Assembly (NCBI GenBank): GCA_021234155.1
Contig: JAJEKV010000065.1
Location: forward strand, 6,892,316 to 6,956,315
Direction of reading: 5' to 3'
Length of the DNA: 64,000 nt
DNA from: Isoetes taiwanensis
Taxonomy: Eukaryota > Streptophyta > Lycopodiopsida > Isoetales > Isoetaceae
Position numbers and translations under genes: made by a program. Below are positions 1 to 10,786 of this stretch, piece by piece. The first letter of the stretch is position 1; each line of letters opens with the position of its first letter. The notes beneath the pieces are model-generated. The model saw only the letters and a list, made by a program, of their open reading frames with translations, was not told the DNA's origin and did not search any database.

Positions 1-1600
1 GAATGGCCGGAGGATGAGGAAGTCGGAGGGGGAAACGGACATGGCATGCAAAGCGGCAAAGCGGCGAATTCAGTAGACCAATAGAATAATAGGCTCTGGA
101 TCAAAATCAAACCGTTAAATAAGACCACATCTCGGTAGTTTATTTGGGTTTTTTTTAATTGGATTTCTCACAATTTTTTATGGTGTTTTCTTTAATTGGC
201 TTTGTCTTACACAATTTTCTATATGTGTTTGTGTGTGTTTGGCATTGTCGTGCACATGTCATATGATAGCAAGGTCATGGCAAGGATCATCTGGCACAAA
301 GAGAACACAAAGCATAAAAGAAAATTTCTATGTATAATTAAGTTTGCCCAATTCGTTTGATATTGGGGGAGGGTATTCTCGCAATGGTGGGAACTATGAT
401 TCTGGCGCGTATTGTATGCAAAACCGTATGTTTTAAGCATGTTTGAGGCAACTTGTTGTCATTCGGGGCGTAAAATTTCTATTGTTGTATATTGTGGCTG
501 GTTTTCTTGGCATGGTTGGAAAAGGAAGCGGCGGAATTTCATGGGCGTGGATAAGAACTCACGGTGGTTTCTATTTGAGCCCGGTTTTTAGTCTCAAGGC
601 ACCGATCTCTCCCATTTAACAAGGTTAGGCAGACCGCCGGATTAAGCCAATAGCTATGCCCTTCCATGCTTTGCTTTCATTAAACCAAGAAAAATAGGGC
701 ATTCCACACGTTAATATGGCCAAGGGTTTGTAGTTCTTGAAGGAAACATTTGTGCGGACTTTTGGGCTGGGAAGGAAATATTGTGATCTGTGTGATATAG
801 CGACTGTAAACTGGCTCGTTAAATTTCAGCATTTTTACCATAAATTTTAGCATTCTTGTGATTCAATAAGAAGGCCCGAGAGATGAAATATGTCTTTGGA
901 AGATGCCTCTGTTTTCATTCCTTTCATATCTCCGCTATGTTTCTGCAAGCTGCCTCTTTCTGGCTCTGAATCTGCATCTCAATACATAGCATGAAATTGC
1001 ATTGCATTAGAATTGGATGGGCCTCTATTTGTCCGCAGGAGGAATCCGTTTGGTCGCAGCAGGAATCGGCCTCTGTTTGTCGCCTCAAACGCTTCAAGCC
1101 TTCATAGCACGCTTCAAACCTTCGGCTTTATTTTTGTAGTGCAATGTGTGCTTGGATCCATTGCTTCTTCTTCGTTTGATTTGCACCATTGAACCTTTCA
1201 TGGGTTGAATGCGGAAAAAAAACTGAGGCCATTGATGTGGCACATGAGAGTGAATATTCTCTCCATCAATGGCCCATAAAATAAGATGAAAACATCCCAT
1301 TAAAATAAGGCTAAATAAACCATCATGTTGATAAACTGATAAAAGTTTGCTTAAACCATCACTTTAAGATCAAAACCAAAGTTGAAACTTTATATATGTA
1401 GTATTGCTAATTTGAGCTAACCTTATCTAAGTTAAGCGCATTACACTTACCAAACTTAGCTCTCTACAATACCAAATTTTGACCAAACTTATCTCTCTAA
1501 GCAATACCAAATTTTGACTAGGGTCGAGAAGTCACAGTTGACATGCACATGATGATGTGGCATGCCATTTGACATGTCATGCCAAATAAGCAAGGCCAAC
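1..1600. other. Unassigned AT-rich sequence
   Basis: No reading frame here looks like a protein family, and no long repeat, RNA gene or terminal repeat was recognised. Short open frames have low complexity and no start-site context. Confidence 0.5.
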
Positions 1601-1607
1601 TTTGACT

Positions 1608-1915
1608 GCTAGCCCAAAAATCCAAAATGTGCAACTTTGGTTTTCCATAAGGTGATGTGGGAAAGTTTTGATGACGTGGTAAGATATGGGTGATGTGGAC
1701 ATGATAATGACCATATGCAAACTCTTGGGCGTGTTTGTCTCCATCTCAATGGAAAAAATGTAGTGTTCATATTATGGACTGCTCCCCTTGCCACAAGTGG
1801 CCAGGATTTGACAGTGCCTGTCGTTACCCTTGTAGCACCATGAAATAGTATGGAAAAGATGATGTGGCACTCCAAGTGGTGACATGGCATGCCAAATAAG
1901 CAAGGTTAAGTGTTG
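1608..1915 (-). repeat. Distal arm of composite repeat, inverted copy of 48.13-48.35 kb
   Basis: Read on the minus strand, this stretch matches 48130-48345 on the plus strand over about 200 bp. The match includes the segments for caaatcctggccacttgtgg and ggggagcagtccataa and runs on into the gagacaaacac...tttgcata segment. It is non-coding and belongs to the same composite family as the 0.8-kb units that follow. Confidence 0.7.
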
Positions 1916-1925
1916 ACTAGACCTA

Positions 1926-2360
1926 GACTCCAACATGCCACCTAGGCTCAAACATGCCAAGGTAGCTCAAGCCATACCTAAGCTCAAAACACGCCAAGGT
2001 GGCTCAAACATGCAACCCCGGGCTCCAACATACCACTTAGACTCCAACATGCCGCCTAGGCTCCAACATGTCGCCTAGGCTCAAACATGTCAAGGTGGCT
2101 CAGACATGCCACCTAGGCTCTGACATGCAACCCAAACTCCAACATGCCACATAGGCTTCAACATGCCACCTAGGCTCAAACATGCCAAGGTGGCTCAAAC
2201 ATCCCATGTGGGATCCAACATGCCACGCAGGCTCCAACATGCCAAGGTGGCTCAAACATGCCACGTGGGCTCTAACATGCCACCTAGTTGGCTCAAGCAT
2301 GCCACGTGGGCTCCAACATGCCAAGGTGTCTCAAACATGCCACCTAGGCTCCAAGATGCG
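1926..2360. repeat. 19-bp minisatellite, about 23 copies
   Basis: Head-to-tail units of about 19 bp with consensus close to GCTCCAACATGCCACCTAG. Two variant endings recur, CCACCTAG and CCAAGGTG. A few units are 18, 20 or 22 bp long. Both strands stay partly open, giving spurious proteins rich in H, W, M and C, and these should not be read as genes. The array sits between the two arms of the composite repeat. Confidence 0.85.
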
Positions 2361-2364
2361 AAAT

Positions 2365-2900
2365 TACCCTAGGGACCAAGTTACACGGTCATTTTTTGCA
2401 GCAAAAGAAGCACGAACCCTCTACATGGCAGTATTCTGCACCCTCCGCTAAGGCCAATTCACTACGAACGTGTTGGACATGAGCTACTTTGGCGCTTCTG
2501 GGCGGGGGTGGTCTTACGCCTGAAACTTGGTCTCCGGGGTAATGTCGATGTTTTCCGAAGTTCGTTTGGCGGAGTCGAGATCCGCGATTGGGGTGGGAGA
2601 GTTGCCCGTCCGTGGCGAGGGACCTTCCAGAGAGGACATTTTGGGTCGAACTGGCTTCGGAAGGTTTTAGGGCTCGCCAGTCTTCTGCGCCAACGCCCTC
2701 CCACTACCTCATGACATTGTGCAAGATCCTGGTCCAATCGGCTGGGGTATGGCCTCCAAAACATAAACCACATGCCTTGCCGGTTATTGTAGGGTTTTAC
2801 GCACTGGAGGCCAAAGCGTGTCGATTGCACTTGGGACCCGGGTGACCTTTTCAAACATGCATGCGAGCCATGGCAACCTGAAATACTAGTTTGGATCATG
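2365..2900 (-). repeat. Inverted copy of the 0.8-kb unit
   Basis: Reverse complement of the units at 3.6-6.1 kb. Landmarks recognised on the minus strand are the segment related to cctccataacgtaaaccc, the segment ggaccaggatcttgcacaat, the aaggtcc segment, and the block ending in a spaced match to ttggtccctagggtaatttt. No coding function is visible. Confidence 0.75.
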
Positions 2901-2939
2901 TGGCGATCCCGAATCATTCCAAAAATTTGCTACTACAAA

Positions 2940-5900
2940 ATGTGTTCTTGACTTCTAATTGCCACCCCAGGAGGAGAGGGTAAATCCAAACCCCATTTAA
3001 CATGCCACACTATTTTTCTTGTTTTCAATCTGCGGCTTCTCGACCATGTCTCAAGTGCAACCTCAAATAAAACTTCGACCTCCATAACGTAAACCCTACA
3101 ATAACCAAGGGGTAATGTTAGGGGTCCCTTAAAATGCCATTTAGTGACTAAAAAGTTTACCGTTTTGGGTACACAATGTAATATCTCAAAAAAGGTACAT
3201 TCTAGAACTTTTATATATATTTTGATCTCCGGGAGCATTATCTTTATCTTAACTTTGAATATTTCTAAACATTTTGGACTTTTGCACTAGTTTTAATGAA
3301 AATAAAAATGAGAAATTACCCAATAGGAAGTACAGTGTATGTACTTTTTGCCAACCCAAAAGTGGTACACCAAACAAACTTTTGCCCTAACACAGGGGTT
3401 TACGTTTTTGGAGGCGTAAAACATTGATCACGGGATAACTAGGTGGACATTTCTAAACATGCATGGGGGAGCCATGAGGAACCGAAATAACAGTTTTTCG
3501 ATCTATTGGCCAGGTGATCCCAAACAATTTTGCTCTATAATGCATAAAGGCTCTAGATTTTTAATTGCAAAACTAGGAGGAGATTAAATCCAAACCCTAT
3601 TCTCGCGTTTTCTCTTTTGCCCGTGTTTTTGCAGGGTTTAAGACCATGTCCCAAGTGCAACGAACCAAAGCCAAACCTCCATAACGTAAACCCTACAATA
3701 ACCCTCGGCAAGGCATAGGGTTTTACGTTTGGGAAACCATAACCAGCCGATTGGACCAGGATCTTGCACAATGTCATGAGGTAGTGGGAGGGTTGGCCTT
3801 GAAAAGGGAACCTAAAACCTTCGGCGTTTCGACCCAAAATGTCCTCTCTGGAAGGTCCACACCACCTGAGACGCAACTCTCCCACCCCTAATCGGGTCCA
3901 TCCCGACCGCGAACTCGAAACATTGACATTACCCCGGGGCAAAGTTTAGGGGGCGTAAGACCACCCCCCGCCCCGTGAGCCAAAAGTAGCTCATGTCCAA
4001 CACGTTAAAGTAGTGAATTGGCCTTAAAAGGAAGGTTCTAGAATCACGCCATGTAGAGGGTTCGTGTGTTTCTTTTGCTGCAAAAATGACCGTGAACTTA
4101 GTCCCTAGGGTAATTTTTGGATTTTGGACGATGTAGCAAGTCAAATCCCCATTCCGAGCCTTTGTATGCTAACGACAAAACACTTGGGTTTCTGGCAAAG
4201 TGGCCGACCGAGGACACTTTGGCGGTTTGATATGTTCTCCCACATATCTTGAATTTTTTGAACTTTGGAGGCAAAACGTTACTTGAATGGAGAATTCAAT
4301 GGTGGGATAGAGAACCGGGCTCCGAAGGCATGCATTGGCATTTGCCCTCCAGGAGCAGGAAAGGAAAGCCCTGTCTCGCTAAATCCAAAAACCCATTTCG
4401 TCGGTTTCTATTGCTTCTTGTTTTCAACCGCAGACTTCTCGCCATGTCTCAAGTGCAATCCGATAAAACTTCGACCTCCATAACGTAAACCCTACAATAA
4501 CCTAGCAACGCACAAGGTTTACGTTTGGAGGCTACACCGTCGACATTGGACCAGGATCTTGCACAATGTCATGAGGGTAGTGGGAGGGCGTTGACACTGC
4601 GGGGCCCCGGAACACTTCAGCGCCTCGACCCAAAAGGTCCTCTCTGGAAGGTCCTTGGCCACGGGCGGGCAACTCTCCCACCCCGAACCGCGGATCCACC
4701 GCCAACGCTTCGAAACACGACATTATCCCGAGACCAAGTTTACGTGGGCGTAAGACCACCCCGCTCTAGAAGCGTAAAGTAGCTTATGTCCAACCGTCAG
4801 AGTGAATTGGCCTTAGCGGAGGGGTGCGTAATATCTGACCATGTAGAGGGTTCGTGCTTCTTTCTTTTAAAAATGATCGTGTAACTTGGTTTCAGGTAAT
4901 TTTGTTGCTCATTTGGATGACATGGCGAAGTCAAATCTCCATTCAGCCTTTGTATTGCCCGAACGACAAAACACTTGGGTTTCTACGGTCGGCTGCGGAT
5001 ACACTTTGCGGTTTGATATGTTCTCCTACGAATCTTGAATTTGTTTGAACCTGCTGAAGCAAGTTACTTGAATGGAGAATTCAACGATTGGATAGGGAAC
5101 CGGGCTCGAAAGGGAGGCATTGGCATTTGCCCTCCGGAGGAGCACCAGGAAAGCTCCATTTCCATTAAATCAAACCCCATTTCGTCAGTTTCTATTGCTT
5201 CTTGTTTTCAAAGCTGCGGCTTCTAAACCATGTCTCAAGTGCAAGCGGAGATAAAACTAGACCTCCATAACGTAAACCCTACAATAACCTAGCAACGCAT
5301 GGTTTACATTTTGGAGGCCAAAACGTGATCGACTTCTTTGATAACTAGGTGGACCATTTCTAAACATGCATGGGGAGCCATGAGAACTGAAATAACAGAG
5401 TTTCGATCTATTCACCAATCAAGTGACCCCAAACAATTTTGCTACCGCGATAAGGCTCTACACTTTTAATTGTAAAACTAGGAGGAGAATAAATCCAAAC
5501 CCCATTCTTGCAATTTCTACTGCCTCGTATTTTCAAAACGCTGCTATCCGATTCCATGTCCCAAGTGCAACGGACCAAAGTCCACTTCCATAACGTAAAC
5601 CCTACAATAACCCTCGGCAAGGCACGGGTTTTGGCTTTTGGAGCCCATACCCTAGTCAAATTGGACCAGGAGCTTGCATAATGTCATGAGGTAGTGGGAG
5701 GCGTTGGCGCTTTGAGGAAGGCGGAGCCCTAAAACCTTCGAAGCGATTCGACCCAAAAGTCCTCTCTCGGAAGGTCCTTGGCCACGGGACGGGCAACTCT
5801 CCCACCTCTGAATCTGTGATCCGACGCCAACGGACTAAACATCGACATTACTCGAGACCAAGTTTCATGGGCGAAGACCACCCCCTGCTCCAGAAGCGCC

Positions 5901-6130
5901 AAAGTAGCTCATGCCCAACACGTTCAGAGTGAATTGGCCTTAGCGGAGGGTGCGGTATCTTGCCATGTAGAGGGTTTGTGTTTCTTTTCTTTGCAAAAAA
6001 AACACCGTAACTTGGTCCCTAGGGTAATTTCATTTGTTTCTGAGAACATGGCGAAGTCAAATCTCCATTCCTGAGCCTTTGTACTGCCCTAACAACAAAA
6101 CACTTGGGTTTCTACATGGTCGATCATTGC
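2940..6130 (+). repeat. Head-to-tail array of a roughly 0.8-kb non-coding unit
   Basis: The landmark tccataacgtaaaccctaca recurs near 3080, 3680, 4480, 5265 and 5590, always preceded by a ccaagtgcaa- or tcaagtgcaa-type segment. A second landmark, ggaccaggatcttgcacaat, recurs near 3755, 4550 and 5663 (the last as ggaccaggagcttgcataat). A third, around aacaaaacacttgggtttct, recurs near 4175, 4965 and 6095. Spacing varies from about 0.3 to 0.8 kb, so copies are deleted to different degrees. Copies differ by many single-base changes and small indels, and no frame is conserved between them. A transposon-derived or satellite-like origin is likely. Confidence 0.75.
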
Positions 6131-6319
6131 TTGACTTTAAGGCTTGATATGTTCTTAGTGCAAATCGTCTAAGTGCAATAAGTTATCTTGTTTTTCAAAG
6201 AACCATTGCATTCTTAGAAAGAACCATTGGATAAGATAAATTAGATACAATTAAAACCATTGGATGACGTGGATAACTATTGGATTGTCTATAGCGAACC
6301 TTAGTACCAACTAGATGTA

Positions 6320-6750
6320 GGCATGGTTTAATGGTGTTCCACTAATGATATCCAAAATGGGGGATAATGTTAGGATATTGCATAGTCTTGCCATTTTATA
6401 ATGCTTGGGGATTTGTTGCAATGGTCCTATTCCCCATAAACAATTACATCTCAAATTGGTGTTCCACTAACGATATCCAAAATGGGGGAATAATGTTAGG
6501 ATATTGCATGGTCTTGCCATTTTAATGCTTGGGGATTTGTTGCAATGGTCCTATCCTCCATAAAAAAAATACATCTCACAATTCTTAATGGTTTGTTATG
6601 CAAAAATGTAGGCGTGGTTTAATGGTCTTTCTCTAACAATATCCAAAATGTTAGGATATTGTTAGGATTTTGCGTGGTCCTATGACATTAATGCTTAGGG
6701 ATTTATTTGTTGCCAGTCCCGCACTCCCTCAAGGAATACAAATCAAATTC
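6320..6750. repeat. Tandem repeat, about 130-bp unit, three copies
   Basis: Each copy contains a segment like gatatccaaaatgggggata, then gttaggatattgcatggtc, then aatgcttggggatttgttgc. The first two copies are close matches and the third (from about 6615) is more diverged. Nothing coding is visible. Confidence 0.75.
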
Positions 6751-6869
6751 TTGATGGTTTTATTATGCAAAAATAGGTGTTAAGTAATTGAAGTAGTTGA
6801 AGTAACTTGTCTTACATGGAATACTAGTATAAGGACATGTGATCGTTACACGTCAAACAAATCGTGCAC

Positions 6870-7345
6870 ATGTAGCAAATCAAGTACTGGGTCTACCACT
6901 ATAAAGACCCGTGATATGGAAGGATAGGACATGTAGAGAATCAAGTATTCTTTCCTACTTCTATAAAGACATGTGACAATAGAAGTATTACACATGTCGT
7001 AATTCATGTATTCTTTCCTACAATGCCTTAGCAAATAAAGTAATTGTCCTACTACTATAAAGACATGTGACATGGAAGCATCACGACATATAGAGAATCA
7101 AGTATTCTTTCCTACTTCTATAAAGACATGTGACAATAGAAGTATTACACATGTCAGAATTCATGTATTCTTTTCCTACAATGCCTTAGCAAATAAAGTA
7201 CTCTGTCCTACTACTATAAAGACATGTGAATGGAAGTATAGGACATGTAGAGAATCAAATATTCTTTCCTACATCTATAAAGACATGTGACAATAGAATT
7301 ATTAGACATGTAGAAATTCAAGTATCCTTTCCTACAGTGGATTGT
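6870..7345. repeat. Tandem repeat, about 155-160 bp unit, three copies
   Basis: The landmark tagcaaataaagta (first copy tagcaaatcaagta) begins units near 6877, 7029 and 7189. Inside each unit the segment ctataaagacatgtgacaat alternates with a related half-unit, so the 155-160 bp unit is itself an old duplication of about 80 bp. The short open frames follow the repeat and are not genes. Confidence 0.8.
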
Positions 7346-7379
7346 ATTATAAAATGACATGTCACAATAGAAGAAACTA

Positions 7380-8480
7380 CAAAACAACAGTGGATGTTTT
7401 AGTCCACTGAAAAAAGAACACCATTATCGAACAAAACCATACCTCCACAAATCCACATGTAGGATTCTTTGAAAACAGGACATGTAGACCTACCAAAACT
7501 GATGTTTTCAACAGTGGACCAAAAACCGGGGTGAGTGTGAACAGATGTTCATGGTTCTCATCCGGATTACCATATAGGCGCTTAAATACTCTCCTAGAAC
7601 ACTCAAAACACCTGCAAATAAAAGAAGGACCAGCTGCTCAAATGTTTTCAAAAAAGAAACAAATTTCTTGGGCTTGAATATGCAACCCGGAGATCAAAAT
7701 CCTCAGACTCCTATTCAGAGTATTAAGAGCTGGCCTTCAATATTGACACTGTAGAAGATATATAAGAAAATCAGAAGTAGGACTCAAGAAAATTAATTTG
7801 AACTAAAATTTCTCGCTAAGGCAGATGTGAAAATTGCGTCGTCCCAAAATCCCAATGTTAATAACTCTATGTGAATTTCTTTCCTAATTCTATGCTTACC
7901 ATACACAATATATGGTTACAGAATTCACTAGCAAGCAAGCAGGTGACATACCCACATTCAATCTCATATTCATGGCTCCCATTACTTTAAACATGAGACA
8001 AAAATAAAAAGCAAACGTACCTTTCTTTATATGAAAGACTTCTGATTTAAAGGTGCAGAGGGATTCAACTGGTAAAAATCGTGAATAGGAATTTGCTCAA
8101 CTTTGGACGGATGGTTCTCCCCATACAAAGCTCTGATTTCTACAATTCAAAGTCGAAAAGTGATAAGTTCAAAGTCTAGTTTTCAATGCAATTGAAATCA
8201 CTTAATTCCAGTGAGTATAGCTCAATTTATCGCATTCTGAGCACATGCACCTATTTCTGGGCAGTTCTATGAAAGCTGCAGAAAGATTAAAAAGGAGACA
8301 ATAACTCAAGCCTCTCAGCTGCATTTTGCTTGCATGGTGGATTAATCTGCGTATTCCGGAAGGGGTTTGAAGATTTTACCATTCTCGATTCAAGCTGCCA
8401 CAAGCAGTCCCCACTGATAGCCTTCCAAAATGCCTTCAAGACTTATTTCATGCATTGTTAGGGCCTCCCGATTTATACAG
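7380..8480. other. Unassigned intergenic sequence
   Basis: No recognisable gene, RNA or repeat. It may include downstream or intronic parts of the ankyrin-repeat gene that follows on the minus strand, but no splice structure can be defended. Confidence 0.4.
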
Positions 8481-8488
8481 GCCCCAAG

Positions 8489-8947
8489 TCAAGCTTGAAG
8501 CTCATATATATCAAATTGCCCATGCCAAGCAGCATAACGCAAGGCAGTGAATCCAAAGGTACTTTGCTGGTCGAGATCTATGGCGGCCAAACGCTCCATT
8601 ACACTTATGGTTCCACTTCTCGCAGCAAAATGGAAGGGAATTGCACCAGATGCACCTAAGGCATCTTTGTTTGCCCCTGTTTCAATAAAAAAAATCAACC
8701 ATCTGTAAATTTCCTCTATCAGCAGCATAATGCAAAAGGGTGAATTTCTTACCGTGGGTTGGGAGATCCAATAGAATCTCTGGAGAGTGGAGCAGCGGTA
8801 CTCAAAGCATGGCCAAAATGCTTGAAGAATGTGAACGTGGCCCTCAAGAACAGCTTCATGCAACGGGGTAAAACAATGGCATTTAAAAGACAAATAGCTC
8901 GCAAACATCATGATATGCACACAGTTAAAATTTATAGGACTTTGCAT
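8489..8947 (-). pseudogene. Ankyrin-repeat protein fragment, frameshifted
   Basis: On the minus strand three ankyrin repeats can be read. The first has TPLHEAVLEGHVHIL, the second has LLHYAADRGNLQMVDFF in another frame, and the third has GANKDALGASGAIPFHFAARSG followed by a partial fourth with FGFTALRYAAWHGQF. The second repeat lies in the +1 frame relative to the other two. The return shift coincides with a run of eight T (minus strand, 8687-8694), where seven would restore the frame. Ankyrin repeats mediate protein-protein contacts, and the full domain architecture cannot be seen. The fragment is either a decayed gene or exons of a gene with a homopolymer sequencing error. No start or promoter was identified. 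Confidence 0.6.
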
Positions 8948-9058
8948 TGCACGTTTTGATCAGCTAAACCTAAAAGGGTGCACGAGTACTCCGTCTCCAT
9001 AGCCTCTAGAAAACATAGATAGACCTAGCGCACCACAGATCAACTAAACGTCCAAACC

Positions 9059-9664
9059 TTACAATTTTTTCTCACCTAGATCATTATTTCCATGCGAAGA
9101 CCATTTCCAATCAGACAGAAACTGGGTCAGCAGTTTCAATGCAAGTTTTGAAGCAAAGCCTATCGCCACCAAGACGGGATTGGAGCCCTTGGAAGAGGAT
9201 CTGGCAATCTTAGCAGACCAAAGGCGGCCAAACATCAGCGCAGAAGAAAAGCAACCTTGAAAAAATGACATCTCTCGATCCTTCTTCAACAGAAATGGCA
9301 GACCAAGCATCAGCACAGAACAAAAGTGGTCCTGAAGAAATGAGATATCTTGGCTTGATCCTTCTTCAAGAGAAATGAGTCCATTGAAGCTCAAATAGAA
9401 GGACAACTTCAAGAATACACTAAAAATTAGATTTAACGACCCACTTGACTGCACCATTCTATCATATGCCTCAATGATCTCCAAGCTTGTAGTCGCAATG
9501 ACAAAGCTTAAATGAACAAAGCAATCAGAAGAAATAAAACCTGCATCAAATCGTTGTCTTGCCCTGTTGAACGCAGACAAAGAAATCACTGAATCACTGT
9601 GATTCATGTGCAAGAGCCATACTCTTCTATATGGCCGGAAATAAAAATGGGTGCAGCATCGCAT
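9059..9664 (-). other. Open frame of 201 codons, unknown
   Basis: A long open frame on the minus strand upstream of the ankyrin fragment. The product would be rich in F, L and S with several hydrophobic stretches and no motif I recognise. It could be a chance frame or a displaced 5' exon of the ankyrin gene. I give it low weight because there is no independent sign of coding selection. Confidence 0.2.
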
Positions 9665-10079
9665 CCACCAGCTTTCTTAATCACTATAGCCCGGATTGCT
9701 TGCATAGCAAGAAACAGGGGACGGAGTCTTTGTTGCAGCGCAATGCTTGAGTGCAGAGCAAAAAAAGGGGAACCACGTGTCAGCTTCACGATGCTTCAAA
9801 CAAAGCATATACATGTCACCACCATAATGCCTCAAACAAAATAACATCAAACAAAATAGCCTCAAACAGAAAATGAAACTGAATTATATATGAGTTGATA
9901 CCTATACAAAATTATATAGCCTTCACAAGTGTTACTTATCACAATATAACCATAACATTATCACAACAGTTATTAGGATTTCATAGTTAAGTCTAAAATC
10001 TATGACTCCTGTCTTCTCGTAATGTGCTCCTTTGTCCATGCTCCTCTTCACTGGCCTGCACAAGTAGCACATTACATTA

Positions 10080-10231
10080 GTTTAATTAATAAGTTTGTGG
10101 TTTTAGGGGACCACCCCCCTTACTACCTCCTTTAGCCGAACTACTAGCCCAAGGTTACCTCTACTACCTTGCACTCGATCATGGCCCTTAGGATTTGAGT
10201 TTAAGGACCATTTAAGATTGTCCTATCATCG
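10080..10231 (-). repeat. Probable distal part of Ty3 3' LTR
   Basis: This sequence continues, across the LINE insertion, the segment that follows the Ty3 integrase at 17.07-17.46 kb. The two sides share the LINE target duplication cccatgatcggg and a similar base style (cactcgatcatggccc beside gtacaagatccccttgatcg). The outer LTR edge could not be fixed. Confidence 0.4.
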
Positions 10232-10786
10232 CCCATGATCGGGTTTTTTTTTTTTTTTTTTTTTTTTTAATTGAAGGCCTGTATATTGATGTATAGATAA
10301 AGTTACAAAATTTACTTTTTACAGGGAAGTATAACCCAGAACGTTAATAACTTAAGAGTTATTTTTATAAAGAGTTTAAAGATAAAGCAATCAGATCATG
10401 AGCTGCTTTTGTTCCAAAATATCGTGTTGTCAGATTCTAGATTTCCATGAAATCAGAAGGGGGCCCTGAGATTATAGTTCGTGATTTTTCTTCCTCTCCC
10501 CCTGACCATAATAGATAGGATGCAAAAGGTGCATAAGCAAGATGCCGCTTTGGTCAAGTTGAATCTTCCCCTGCTGTCCTTGGCTTCACATAAAAGGTCT
10601 CTTCGAACATCCGGAGGCTGGTCACAGCAACAGTTGCATAAACACGGTTCCTCGTGCCCGTGCAGGTTTGGCGGCCCAAAAACCTTGAGCCATTCCATGT
10701 TGGTTGTGGGATCTGTCTTCTTCCATTTGATTTTCCGCACCAATATGAAAATAATCCCTGCAAAAGTCAATGATAAGAGTGTAAGA

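Noticed and set aside
1926-2360. Possible CRISPR array
   Set aside because: Units are contiguous without unique spacers and the DNA is nuclear plant DNA.
1609-2451. Open frames on both strands through the minisatellite
   Set aside because: They follow the 19-bp unit and have peptide repeats of H, W, M and C only; no unique protein sequence.
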